From Frankiales bacterium (lineage in GTDB: Bacteria > Actinomycetota > Actinomycetes > Mycobacteriales > Jatrophihabitantaceae), in the NCBI GenBank assembly GCA_025963265.1, contig JAOPUY010000373.1, forward strand, positions 1 through 5,092: a stretch of 5,092 nt of DNA. The letters are read 5' to 3'. Shown here one piece after another: positions 1-5,092 of this stretch. The notes beneath the pieces are model-generated. The model made no database searches. It had not been told where the DNA came from and saw nothing but the letters and a program-made list of their open reading frames with translations. The translations under genes were made by a program, and so were the position numbers. Each line of letters begins with the position of its first letter. The first letter of the stretch is position 1.

Positions 1-11
1 GCGTTCGTCCG

Positions 12-902
12 GTGGTGAAGAACCCTGCGACCGTCGTTGGCGCGGTCGCCGAGTCGCTGGGCCAGTCGTTGTCGCCGCGCGGGGAGTTGGACATCGACGT
101 GTACCGGCTGCACCGCACTGACGCGGAGCCCGACCTCGTCGTCCGCGTCTTCGGACCTGCCGTTGAGCGGGCATCGGTGGACGCCGCCGCGCGGGTACTG
201 CAGAGCTTCGGGGGCACCCGGTTCCCGGCCGAACGCTGCCCGACCGACACCCCGGTCCTCCCGATCGGCGAGGGCCGGCACCTGCTCGTTACTGGTTACG
301 TCGAACCGTCACCGGCTCCCCGTCCCGGCTTTGTGTTGGCCTGGTGCGCCGGGCTGCTCGGTCGACTGGCGACCCGAGCCGGGAACGACCTGCCGGCCGG
401 CGGCGGCTGGCACCGGCTCGGCCCCACCCCGTCCCAGGAGATCGACGAGGCGTTACGCCTCGGCGGCCAGCTCGGCCCCTCGGCCGCCGAGCTCGTGGAC
501 GCCCTGGTTGAGGCCGACGACGGAACCGGCCTGTCCGCGGCGCTGATCCACGCCGACCTGACGCCGCCGAACGCCGTCCCGCAGGGCGACCAGCCTCCGG
601 TGATCATCGACTGGGTCGGGGTGGGCCGTGGCCCGCGGATCTGGCCGCTGGCCTTCCTGCTGTTCGTGGCTGGACCGCGTGGCGCTCGCCGGGCGCTCGA
701 GCGCTACGCCCGCTCGATCTCGCTGTCTGAGGAGGAACTCAGCCGGCTGCCGGGCGTCATGATCGCCCGCCCGCTGACCCTTGACCTGTGGTCGGTGGCC
801 TACGAACGGATGACCGCGCAACAGGCGATCACCCGCTGCCGGGCACACCGCGCCCGGGTCGAGGCGATCGCTCGGGCGTTGCGCGATCCCGGTCCGCGCT
901 GA
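12..902 (+). CDS. APH-fold phosphotransferase (kinase) of unknown substrate
   Basis: Predicted cytosolic ATP-dependent small-molecule kinase of the aminoglycoside phosphotransferase/choline-kinase fold. The N-lobe (about residues 20-98) has strand pairs including DLVVRVF (41-47) and a hinge-like LLVTGYVEP (91-99). The C-lobe carries the Brenner-type catalytic loop HADLTPPN (H180, D182 as likely catalytic base, N187 as metal ligand), followed by IIDW (D200 in place of the DFG Asp). The length of 296 residues is normal for the superfamily. The start is uncertain: GTG codons at 12 and 15 both lack a visible ribosome binding site, and the frame stays open to the left edge, so the real start may lie upstream. 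A hairpin terminator begins 9 bases after the stop. The family covers drug-resistance enzymes and many metabolic kinases (homoserine, choline, fructosamine and others). Nothing here fixes the substrate, so calling it a resistance gene would be unjustified. Fold assignment is firm; function is unknown. Confidence 0.85.
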   Translation: MVKNPATVVGAVAESLGQSLSPRGELDIDVYRLHRTDAEPDLVVRVFGPAVERASVDAAARVLQSFGGTRFPAERCPTDTPVLPIGEGRHLLVTGYVEPSPAPRPGFVLAWCAGLLGRLATRAGNDLPAGGGWHRLGPTPSQEIDEALRLGGQLGPSAAELVDALVEADDGTGLSAALIHADLTPPNAVPQGDQPPVIIDWVGVGRGPRIWPLAFLLFVAGPRGARRALERYARSISLSEEELSRLPGVMIARPLTLDLWSVAYERMTAQQAITRCRAHRARVEAIARALRDPGPR

Positions 903-910
903 GTCCGCGT

Positions 911-935
911 CCGGTCTCCGTCAGGACCGGTTTAT
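911..935 (+). terminator. Intrinsic terminator after the kinase gene
   Basis: A perfect 6-bp GC-rich stem, CCGGTC (911-916) with GACCGG (925-930), encloses an 8-base loop and is followed directly by TTTAT (931-935). It lies 9 bases after the TGA stop of the kinase gene. This is the usual architecture of an intrinsic terminator, though the T tract is short, as is common in actinobacteria. It suggests that the downstream cupin gene has its own promoter. Confidence 0.6.
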
Positions 936-950
936 CCCAGCTCCGACAGC

Positions 951-994
951 TGAATCGGCCCTTGCCGCCCTGCTCGGCCGGTGCTTGAATCGGC
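951..994. repeat. 9-bp direct repeat upstream of the cupin gene
   Basis: TGAATCGGC occurs at 951-959 and again at 986-994, with starts 35 bases apart, inside the 147-base gap between the kinase and cupin genes. TTGCCG (962-967) and TTGAAT (985-990) are 17 bases apart and could be a poor -35/-10 pair overlapping the second copy. Both readings are weak: the repeat may be a chance match and the promoter match is only partial. Confidence 0.25.
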
Positions 995-1034
995 GGATAG
1001 CCGGACGCTGTCTGGCGCCCGGCATGAGCCGGTC

Positions 1035-1039
1035 GGAGG
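1035..1039 (+). promoter_or_regulatory. Ribosome binding site that sets the cupin gene start
   Basis: GGAGG lies 10 bases before ATG at 1050. The same frame is open back to a GTG at 981, but no Shine-Dalgarno sequence precedes that GTG and the extra 23 residues show no domain character. The ATG at 1050 is therefore preferred. Confidence 0.75.
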
Positions 1040-1049
1040 TGTTTCTGGT

Positions 1050-1820
1050 ATGGCCACGAACATCAGCAACCTCGAGCGGGATGGGGAAAGCCGCCCATTC
1101 GCCGCCCACGGACACGCGGAGCTGGGAAGTGCCGGTGGCCTCACGCTTATGAGGGGGGTCTTCGAGCCGGGTTGGCGGTGGTCCAACGACATCGCCCCGA
1201 TCGCCGGCACCGACTCCTGTCAGACCCGCCACCTCGGCTACCTGGTCTCAGGTCGCATGCAGGTGCGGATGGACGACGGGGCCGAGATGACCATCGAGGC
1301 GGGTGACTTGTTCGACCTGCCAAAGGGCCACGACGCGTGGGTGCTCGACGACGAGCCGGCCGTGATGATCGACTACTCCCCCGAAGTGACTCGCTACGCC
1401 CGAGGGCGCGCGGCCGATGCGGCGGCGCCGGATGACAAGTACATGACCCTCGTCCGACGTGGTTACGACGCGTTCAACCGAGGTGATGCCGACACGCTAC
1501 GGACGATCCTCACCCACGACGTGGGCCAACACGTGCCGGGCAACAGTCAGATCGCCGGTGAGTACAAGGGAATCGACGCCGTGCTGGCCTACTACGGCAA
1601 GCTGGCGGAGTTGACCGACGGTCAGTTCCGGGTCGATCTGATCGACGTGCTCGGGGACGGGCATGGACACGTCACCGCCCTGCATCAGATGACGGCAACC
1701 CGCAACGGGGTCACCCGGGTCAGTCGCGGCAGCATCCTGTTCACGTTCCTCGGCGATCGGGCGACGGACTTGCTCGAGATGCGCTCGGACCTTCCTGGCG
1801 ACGACGCGTTCTTCGCGTGA
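1050..1820 (+). CDS. Cupin domain protein fused to a SnoaL/NTF2-like domain
   Basis: Predicted cytosolic protein of 256 residues with two small-molecule-binding domains. Residues about 32-110 form a single cupin barrel of the type with EPGWRWS (39-45), GTDSCQTRH (53-61), LVSGRMQVRMDDG (65-77) and GDLFDLPKGHDAWV (85-98). H61 and H94 (in GHDAW) are the likely metal or ligand contacts, and the second His of the classical HxH cupin motif is absent. Residues about 130-256 form a SnoaL-like/NTF2-like cone, recognised from YMTLVRRGYDAFNRGD at its start (131-146), EYKGIDAVLAYY (171-182), and the family-typical end DLPGDDAFFA. SnoaL-fold proteins include polyketide cyclases, ketosteroid isomerases and many domains of unknown role. 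The joint role is not known; binding or modifying a small organic ligand is an inference. The gene is co-directional with the upstream kinase but separated by a terminator, and converges on the EF-G-like gene 40 bases away. Confidence 0.85.
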   Translation: MATNISNLERDGESRPFAAHGHAELGSAGGLTLMRGVFEPGWRWSNDIAPIAGTDSCQTRHLGYLVSGRMQVRMDDGAEMTIEAGDLFDLPKGHDAWVLDDEPAVMIDYSPEVTRYARGRAADAAAPDDKYMTLVRRGYDAFNRGDADTLRTILTHDVGQHVPGNSQIAGEYKGIDAVLAYYGKLAELTDGQFRVDLIDVLGDGHGHVTALHQMTATRNGVTRVSRGSILFTFLGDRATDLLEMRSDLPGDDAFFA

Positions 1821-1829
1821 GTTGGCAAG

Positions 1830-1859
1830 CGTCCGGCCGCGAGCTCCCACGATCGGACG
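1830..1859. terminator. Weak candidate bidirectional terminator between convergent genes
   Basis: The 40-base spacer between the cupin stop and the opposing EF-G2 stop holds an inverted repeat, CGTCCG (1830-1835) and CGGACG (1854-1859), with an 18-base GC-rich loop. The position is right for a shared terminator, but the loop is long and neither strand has a T tract. Rho-dependent or overlapping termination is just as possible. Confidence 0.25.
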
Positions 1860-1860
1860 G

Positions 1861-3975
1861 CTAACGTCCCTCGCCCGCCTCGATGCCTGCCGGCGCCGGA
1901 TCGTGGCGCCGGTAGGCGCGGGTGAAAGTCCCCGCGCCGCCGGTCAATCCGCGCAGCGTGGTCGAGTAGCGGACGAGTTCGATGGCGGGGATCTCAGCGT
2001 GGATCACGTTGCGCGCGCCCGGGCGATTTGACTCGATCAGTTCGGTGCCGGTGACCCGGGCGCGCCTCGTCGACAGGTCGGACAGGACCGCGCCGATGTG
2101 GTGTTCGCCGACGCGGATTTCAACCTCGTCGATCGGCTCGAGGATCTGCAGCCGGGCTGCCGCTGCCGCCGCCGTGACGGCCAGGGCGCCGGCCGCCTGG
2201 AAGGCCGCGTCGGAGGAATCGACGCTGTGCGCCTTGCCGTCGGTCAGCGTCACTTGGACGTCATCGAGCGGAATGCCGTCGGCCATGCCGTGGGCCAACT
2301 GGGCCCGAACCCCTTTCTCGACCGAGGCGATGAACTGCCGGGGTATCGCGCCGCCGACGACCTTGTCCACGAACGTCACTCCGGACCCGCGGGGCGTCGG
2401 CTCGACGGTGATCGCGCAGACGGCGTATTGGCCGTGGCCGCCGGACTGTTTGATGTGACGGCCGCGTCCGTCGCCGGCGGCGGCGAACGTCGCCCGGAGC
2501 GCGATGCGCACCGGTTCCACCGCGAGCATCGCGCCGGCGTCTCGCAACCGGGACAGCACCACGTCGGCGTGCGCGTCGCCCAGGCACCACAGGACGAGCT
2601 GACCCGTGTCGGCGTTGCGATCGATTCGCACAGCCGGATCGGACGCGCTGAGCCGGCTCAACGCCTTGGCCAGCCGATCCTCATCCTCCCGAGACCCAGC
2701 CGCCACGGCGATCGGCAGCAACGGCGCGGGCAGCTCCCACGGCAGCAGCACGAGGGGCCGGCCCGGCTCGCACAACGTGTCGCCGGTCTCGGCGCTGCCC
2801 AGCCGGGACAGCAGGCAGATGTTGCCGGCGACAACCCGCTCCAGCGGCACTAACGAGGTGCTGAGCAGGGTGGCGGGCTTCTCATCGGCGTCGTGATCGG
2901 GATGGCCCCGCTCCTCGGCGCCTCGCCCGGTGACATGCAGCGGGCAATCGGCGGACAGCGTTCCCGAGAAGACCCGCACCAGCGATACCCGGCCCACGTA
3001 CGGATCGGCCCAGGTGCGGACCACCTCGGCCGCCAATGGGCCTTCGGGGTCGCAGGCCAGCGGCGGGCGGGCGCCGCCGACCGGGGTCCAGGCGGGAGGT
3101 AACGGCCGCTCAGCCGGGCTGGGCAACCCGTCGACGATGAGATCCAGCAGCTCGGCCAGCCCCACCTCGCTCACGGTGCAGACGGGCAGCACGGGGTGCA
3201 GATGCCCCCGGCCGACCGCGGTGTGCAGGTCAGCGAGCAACCGGGATCGATCGAGTTCGGCGCCGTCGAGGTAATTCTCGAGCAGCGTCTCATCCTCGCT
3301 TTCAGCGATGATCGCCTCGATCAGAGCGGCTGAGCGCTCACCGTTTCCCTCGAGCAGGCCGACGACGGCTGAGTTGTCCGCCGCCGGTTCGGCCAGCGCG
3401 ACGACGGCGTTTCCGGCCAACAGCCCATACTCACCGCGGGCCGCCTCCAGCGTGGTGTCGAAGTCGGCCTGCGGCATCTCGAGGCGATTGATCACCACCG
3501 CCCTCGGCAAGTCCAGCGCCGCGCACTCCTGCCAGAGCGCCAGGGTGGTCTCATCGAGCGGGTCGACCGCCGACACCAGGAACACCACGGCGTCCGCGGC
3601 GCGCAACCCGGCCCGCAACTCACCGACGAAGTCACCGAAGCCGGGGGTGTCGAGCAGATTGACCAGCACGCCCTTCCAGGTCAAGGAGCATGCGGACAGC
3701 ACGACCGATCGCTGCTGGCTGACCTCGACCGGGTCGCTGTCGGAGACGGTGGTGCCCTCGGCGATCGAGCCGAGCCGGTTGATCATGCCGGCGTAGGACA
3801 GCAGATGCTCGACGAGCGTCGTCTTGCCCACCCCGCTGTGGCCGATGATCGCAATGTTCCGCACAGCGCTCGGCTGCTCGGTCGGCAGCGCCGCGCGCGC
3901 GTACGGCCCCCGGCCGGCGGCCTTGCCAACCGATGGTGCTTTCGTCCGGATCGCTGCCTTGGTCAATGCGCTCAC
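1861..3975 (-). CDS. fusA2: EF-G2-type elongation factor G-like GTPase paralogue
   Basis: Cytosolic translation-factor-like GTPase, 704 residues from the GTG at 3975. All five EF-G domains are recognisable: G domain about 40-290 with P-loop GHSGVGKT (45-52) and DTPGFGDFVGELRAGLRAAD (109-128); domain II about 311-406; domain III about 417-491; domain IV about 492-607 with SGGHGQY (511-517); domain V about 608-694 with LEPIDEVEI. The wording (VSDSDPVEVSQQRSV; GELRAGLRAAD) matches the actinobacterial EF-G2/FusA2 group, not canonical EF-G. Key EF-G residues differ: the switch-I RGIT is RSVV (89-92, Mg-binding Thr lost), the catalytic His of DTPGH is Phe113, and NKxD is NRLE (163-166). Mycobacterial EF-G2 is reported not to replace EF-G and to lack ribosome-dependent GTPase activity, so housekeeping elongation is unlikely here. 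GTG 3975 was chosen for family length. TTG 3966, GTG 3864 and TTG 4122 (753 residues) are in-frame alternatives. Confidence 0.9.
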   Translation of the reverse strand: MSALTKAAIRTKAPSVGKAAGRGPYARAALPTEQPSAVRNIAIIGHSGVGKTTLVEHLLSYAGMINRLGSIAEGTTVSDSDPVEVSQQRSVVLSACSLTWKGVLVNLLDTPGFGDFVGELRAGLRAADAVVFLVSAVDPLDETTLALWQECAALDLPRAVVINRLEMPQADFDTTLEAARGEYGLLAGNAVVALAEPAADNSAVVGLLEGNGERSAALIEAIIAESEDETLLENYLDGAELDRSRLLADLHTAVGRGHLHPVLPVCTVSEVGLAELLDLIVDGLPSPAERPLPPAWTPVGGARPPLACDPEGPLAAEVVRTWADPYVGRVSLVRVFSGTLSADCPLHVTGRGAEERGHPDHDADEKPATLLSTSLVPLERVVAGNICLLSRLGSAETGDTLCEPGRPLVLLPWELPAPLLPIAVAAGSREDEDRLAKALSRLSASDPAVRIDRNADTGQLVLWCLGDAHADVVLSRLRDAGAMLAVEPVRIALRATFAAAGDGRGRHIKQSGGHGQYAVCAITVEPTPRGSGVTFVDKVVGGAIPRQFIASVEKGVRAQLAHGMADGIPLDDVQVTLTDGKAHSVDSSDAAFQAAGALAVTAAAAAARLQILEPIDEVEIRVGEHHIGAVLSDLSTRRARVTGTELIESNRPGARNVIHAEIPAIELVRYSTTLRGLTGGAGTFTRAYRRHDPAPAGIEAGEGR

Positions 3976-4002
3976 CAGTCCCGCGTAAAGCCCTGTCGTC
4001 CA

Positions 4003-4014
4003 TTCGACACCTCC
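4003..4014 (-). promoter_or_regulatory. Strong Shine-Dalgarno/ATG pair out of frame with EF-G2
   Basis: Read on the minus strand, GGAGG (4014-4010) is followed after 6 bases by ATG at 4003, the best initiation signal upstream of the EF-G2 gene. The ATG reads one base off the EF-G2 frame and its own frame stops at 3632-3634. The in-frame GTG at 3975 lies 34 bases past this GGAGG and has only a weak GGGA close by. The signal may mark the true start with a one-base indel in this sequence, a leader peptide, or a coincidence. Confidence 0.4.
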
Positions 4015-4122
4015 AACCGCAGCTGGACAAGGGCCGAGGCCAAGGGAACGGATCGTTAGCCCGCCGCGAAGGCGGCGCCGGTCAGTGCCGGCGGAGGAGG
4101 ACGGCGACTGATCCGTGATCAA

Positions 4123-4220
4123 ACTGGCGCCGAAAATTCATAAGTCGGACGTGCAACCTTTTATCGGCATGTGCGTCTATACGTGTGAAGGCGGTCCCGC
4201 CCCTCACACTTCTCAGAACG
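4123..4220. promoter_or_regulatory. Divergent intergenic region, probable promoters of EF-G2 and exported-protein genes
   Basis: This stretch separates the outward-facing EF-G2 and exported-protein genes; with the preferred EF-G2 start the gene-free gap is 3976-4229, 254 bases. It contains the most AT-rich patches of the window: GAAAATTCATAA (4131-4142), CCTTTTATC (4157-4165) and CTATACG (4177-4183). TATACG (4178-4183) is a plausible -10 for the plus-strand gene, and TATGAA read on the minus strand within 4131-4142 is a plausible -10 for EF-G2. No convincing -35 hexamer pairs with either, so exact promoters are not assigned. Confidence 0.35.
4183..4209 (+). promoter_or_regulatory. Two-part hairpin/dyad upstream of the exported-protein gene
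   Basis: GTGTGA (4183-4188) pairs perfectly with TCACAC (4204-4209). Inside, after a small internal loop (A4189 against C4202-C4203), GGCG (4190-4193) pairs with CGCC (4198-4201) around a GTCC loop. The structure abuts the TATACG element and ends 11-20 bases before the candidate start codons. It is not followed by a T tract, so it is not a normal terminator. It could be an operator dyad or a 5' leader hairpin affecting translation or RNA stability. Confidence 0.45.
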
Positions 4221-4229
4221 GTGGCTCTC

Positions 4230-5092
4230 GTGCGACGAATACTCGTTGTCCTCGTGTCGATCTCGGTCGGCATCCTCGCGCTCCTGGCGGTGACCTCGAC
4301 TCAGGCCGACGCGATCCCCAGCCCGGCCAGCGGGGCCTACACGCCGCTCACGCCAGCCCGCTTGCTCGACAGTCGCAGCGAATTGGGCCTGGACGCGGGC
4401 TTCGGCCGAACGGTCAACGGCGGCCAGACGGTGGGTCTGCAAGTCACTGGACGCGGCGGAGTGCCGCTCACCGACGTCGGCGCGGTCGCGCTCAACGTGA
4501 CCGTCGCCAATCCGACCGGTCCCGGCTACGTGACCGTCTACGCGACCGGCCGTCCGCTCCCGCTGGCTTCGAACCTGAACTACGTCGCGGGGCAGACGGT
4601 CGCCAACCTCGTCCTCGCGCCCGTCGGAGCCGACGGCAAGGTCAACCTGACAGTGGCCGGGCACGGCGTCCGGCTGATCGCCGACGTGCAGGGTTACTAC
4701 ACCAGCGGCACTCCGACCACCGCCGGAAACTACGGGACCTTCGCCCCGTCCCGGCTGCTGGACACCCGTCGCGGCATCGGCGCGCCGATCGCCCCGGTGG
4801 GCAATGGCCAATCGCTGTCGCTGACCGTCGCGGGCCGCGGCGGGGTGCCGGCCACCGGCGTCGGCGCGGTCGCGCTCAACGTCACGGCCACCGGGTCCGC
4901 CGGCGGCGGCTACATCACGGCCTACGCCAGCGGAAGTGCGCTCCCGAAGACCTCGTCGATCAATTACGTCGCCGGGCAGAGCGTGCCGGCTTTGGTCATC
5001 GCGCCGGTCGGAGCGGACGGGAAAGTCAACCTGCGGGTCAGCGGGGCGGCCGTGCACCTGGTGGCCGATGTCCAGGGTTACTTCTTGAGCGG
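4230..5092 (+). CDS. Exported beta-rich repeat protein, C-terminus beyond window
   Basis: Secreted protein, 287 complete codons visible with no stop before the right edge. An N-terminal signal peptide is clear: RR at 2-3, a hydrophobic run ILVVLVSISVGILALLAV (4-21), and a signal peptidase I-type site after ADA (26-28). The mature part has two homologous units (residues 37-157 and 168-285) sharing RLLD(S/T)R, GRGGVP, VGAVALNVT, NYVAGQ, APVGADGKVNL and ADVQGY. Such repeats are frequent in actinobacterial exported or surface proteins, sometimes beside cell-wall hydrolase or adhesin-like modules. Their function is not established, and the missing C-terminus could hold a catalytic or anchoring domain. 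GTG 4230 was chosen because GGTGG (4220-4224) precedes it by 5 bases and it gives a compact signal peptide; in-frame GTG 4221 (three residues longer) and GTG 4185 are alternatives. A putative leader hairpin lies just upstream. Confidence 0.85.
   Translation, partial: MRRILVVLVSISVGILALLAVTSTQADAIPSPASGAYTPLTPARLLDSRSELGLDAGFGRTVNGGQTVGLQVTGRGGVPLTDVGAVALNVTVANPTGPGYVTVYATGRPLPLASNLNYVAGQTVANLVLAPVGADGKVNLTVAGHGVRLIADVQGYYTSGTPTTAGNYGTFAPSRLLDTRRGIGAPIAPVGNGQSLSLTVAGRGGVPATGVGAVALNVTATGSAGGGYITAYASGSALPKTSSINYVAGQSVPALVIAPVGADGKVNLRVSGAAVHLVADVQGYFLS
4338..4700 (+). repeat. Exported-protein repeat unit 1 (121 codons)
   Basis: Encodes residues 37-157, from YTPLTPARLLDSR to ADVQGYY. It contains the first copy of a 24-base exact repeat (4475-4498), which encodes the VGAVALNV segment and recurs at 4859-4882. 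Confidence 0.75.
4731..5084 (+). repeat. Exported-protein repeat unit 2 (118 codons)
   Basis: Encodes residues 168-285, from YGTFAPSRLLDTR to DVQGYF, colinear with unit 1 and joined to it by a short TSGTPTTAGN-type linker. The 24-base exact match lies 384 bases (128 codons) after the first copy. The sequence continues with the same SG linker start at the window edge, so further units may follow. Confidence 0.75.

Noticed and set aside
12..902. Aminoglycoside resistance gene
   Set aside because: Only the general kinase fold and Brenner motif are visible; no resistance-type subgroup signature or resistance context is present.
981..1049. GTG at 981 as start of the cupin gene (279 residues)
   Set aside because: No Shine-Dalgarno sequence precedes it and the extra 23 residues lack domain character; GGAGG 10 bases before ATG 1050 is much better.
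2098..2853. 251-codon open frame on the plus strand inside the EF-G2 gene
   Set aside because: The antisense EF-G2 frame carries conserved domain motifs throughout; the plus-strand translation has no recognisable domain.
3632..4030. 132-codon minus-strand frame overlapping the EF-G2 N-terminus
   Set aside because: The protein has no recognisable domain and runs over the EF-G2 P-loop in another frame. Only its SD/ATG signal at 4003-4014 is worth noting, as part of the start conflict.
4184..4208. CRP/FNR-type operator (TGTGA ... TCACA)
   Set aside because: The half-sites are 15 bases apart instead of the 6 expected for a CRP-family dimer site, and an inner GC stem fills the space, favouring an RNA hairpin.
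4161..5057. 298-codon open frame on the minus strand opposite the exported-protein gene
   Set aside because: Its translation is low-complexity and rich in R, G, D and A with no domain. The plus strand has a signal peptide and clear repeated motifs, so this is a GC-driven shadow.

Overview
The window looks like chromosomal DNA from a high-GC actinobacterium. Third codon positions are mostly G or C, GTG starts are used, one gene encodes an EF-G-like protein of the actinobacterial EF-G2 (FusA2) type, and another encodes a secreted protein built from a repeat (RLLDTR ... GRGGVP ... VGAVALNVT ... DVQGYY) common in actinobacterial exported proteins. I cannot name the genus from sequence alone.

Layout from left to right. 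(1) 12-902, plus strand: an aminoglycoside-phosphotransferase-fold kinase of unknown substrate; its true start may lie off the left edge. A GC hairpin with a T-rich tail (911-935) closes this unit. (2) 1050-1820, plus strand: a two-domain protein with a cupin followed by a SnoaL/NTF2-like domain, preceded by a clear GGAGG ribosome binding site. (3) Only 40 bases of convergent spacer, then 1861-3975, minus strand: an EF-G2-type translational GTPase paralogue with altered G motifs. Its start is ambiguous, because the best Shine-Dalgarno/ATG pair lies one base out of frame. (4) A divergent intergenic region of about 250 bases containing a relatively AT-rich patch and a clear dyad/hairpin (4183-4209). 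(5) 4230 to the right edge, plus strand: an exported repeat protein with a signal peptide and two copies of a repeat of about 120 residues. It has no stop within the window.

The genes do not form an operon or an obvious joint pathway. The kinase and cupin genes are co-directional but separated by a likely terminator, the EF-G2 gene converges on the cupin gene, and the exported-protein gene diverges from EF-G2. I see no mobile element, CRISPR array, tRNA or rRNA, and no convincing new system. The points most worth a second look are the EF-G2 start-site conflict, its degenerate GTPase motifs, the hairpin before the exported-protein gene, and the cupin-SnoaL fusion.
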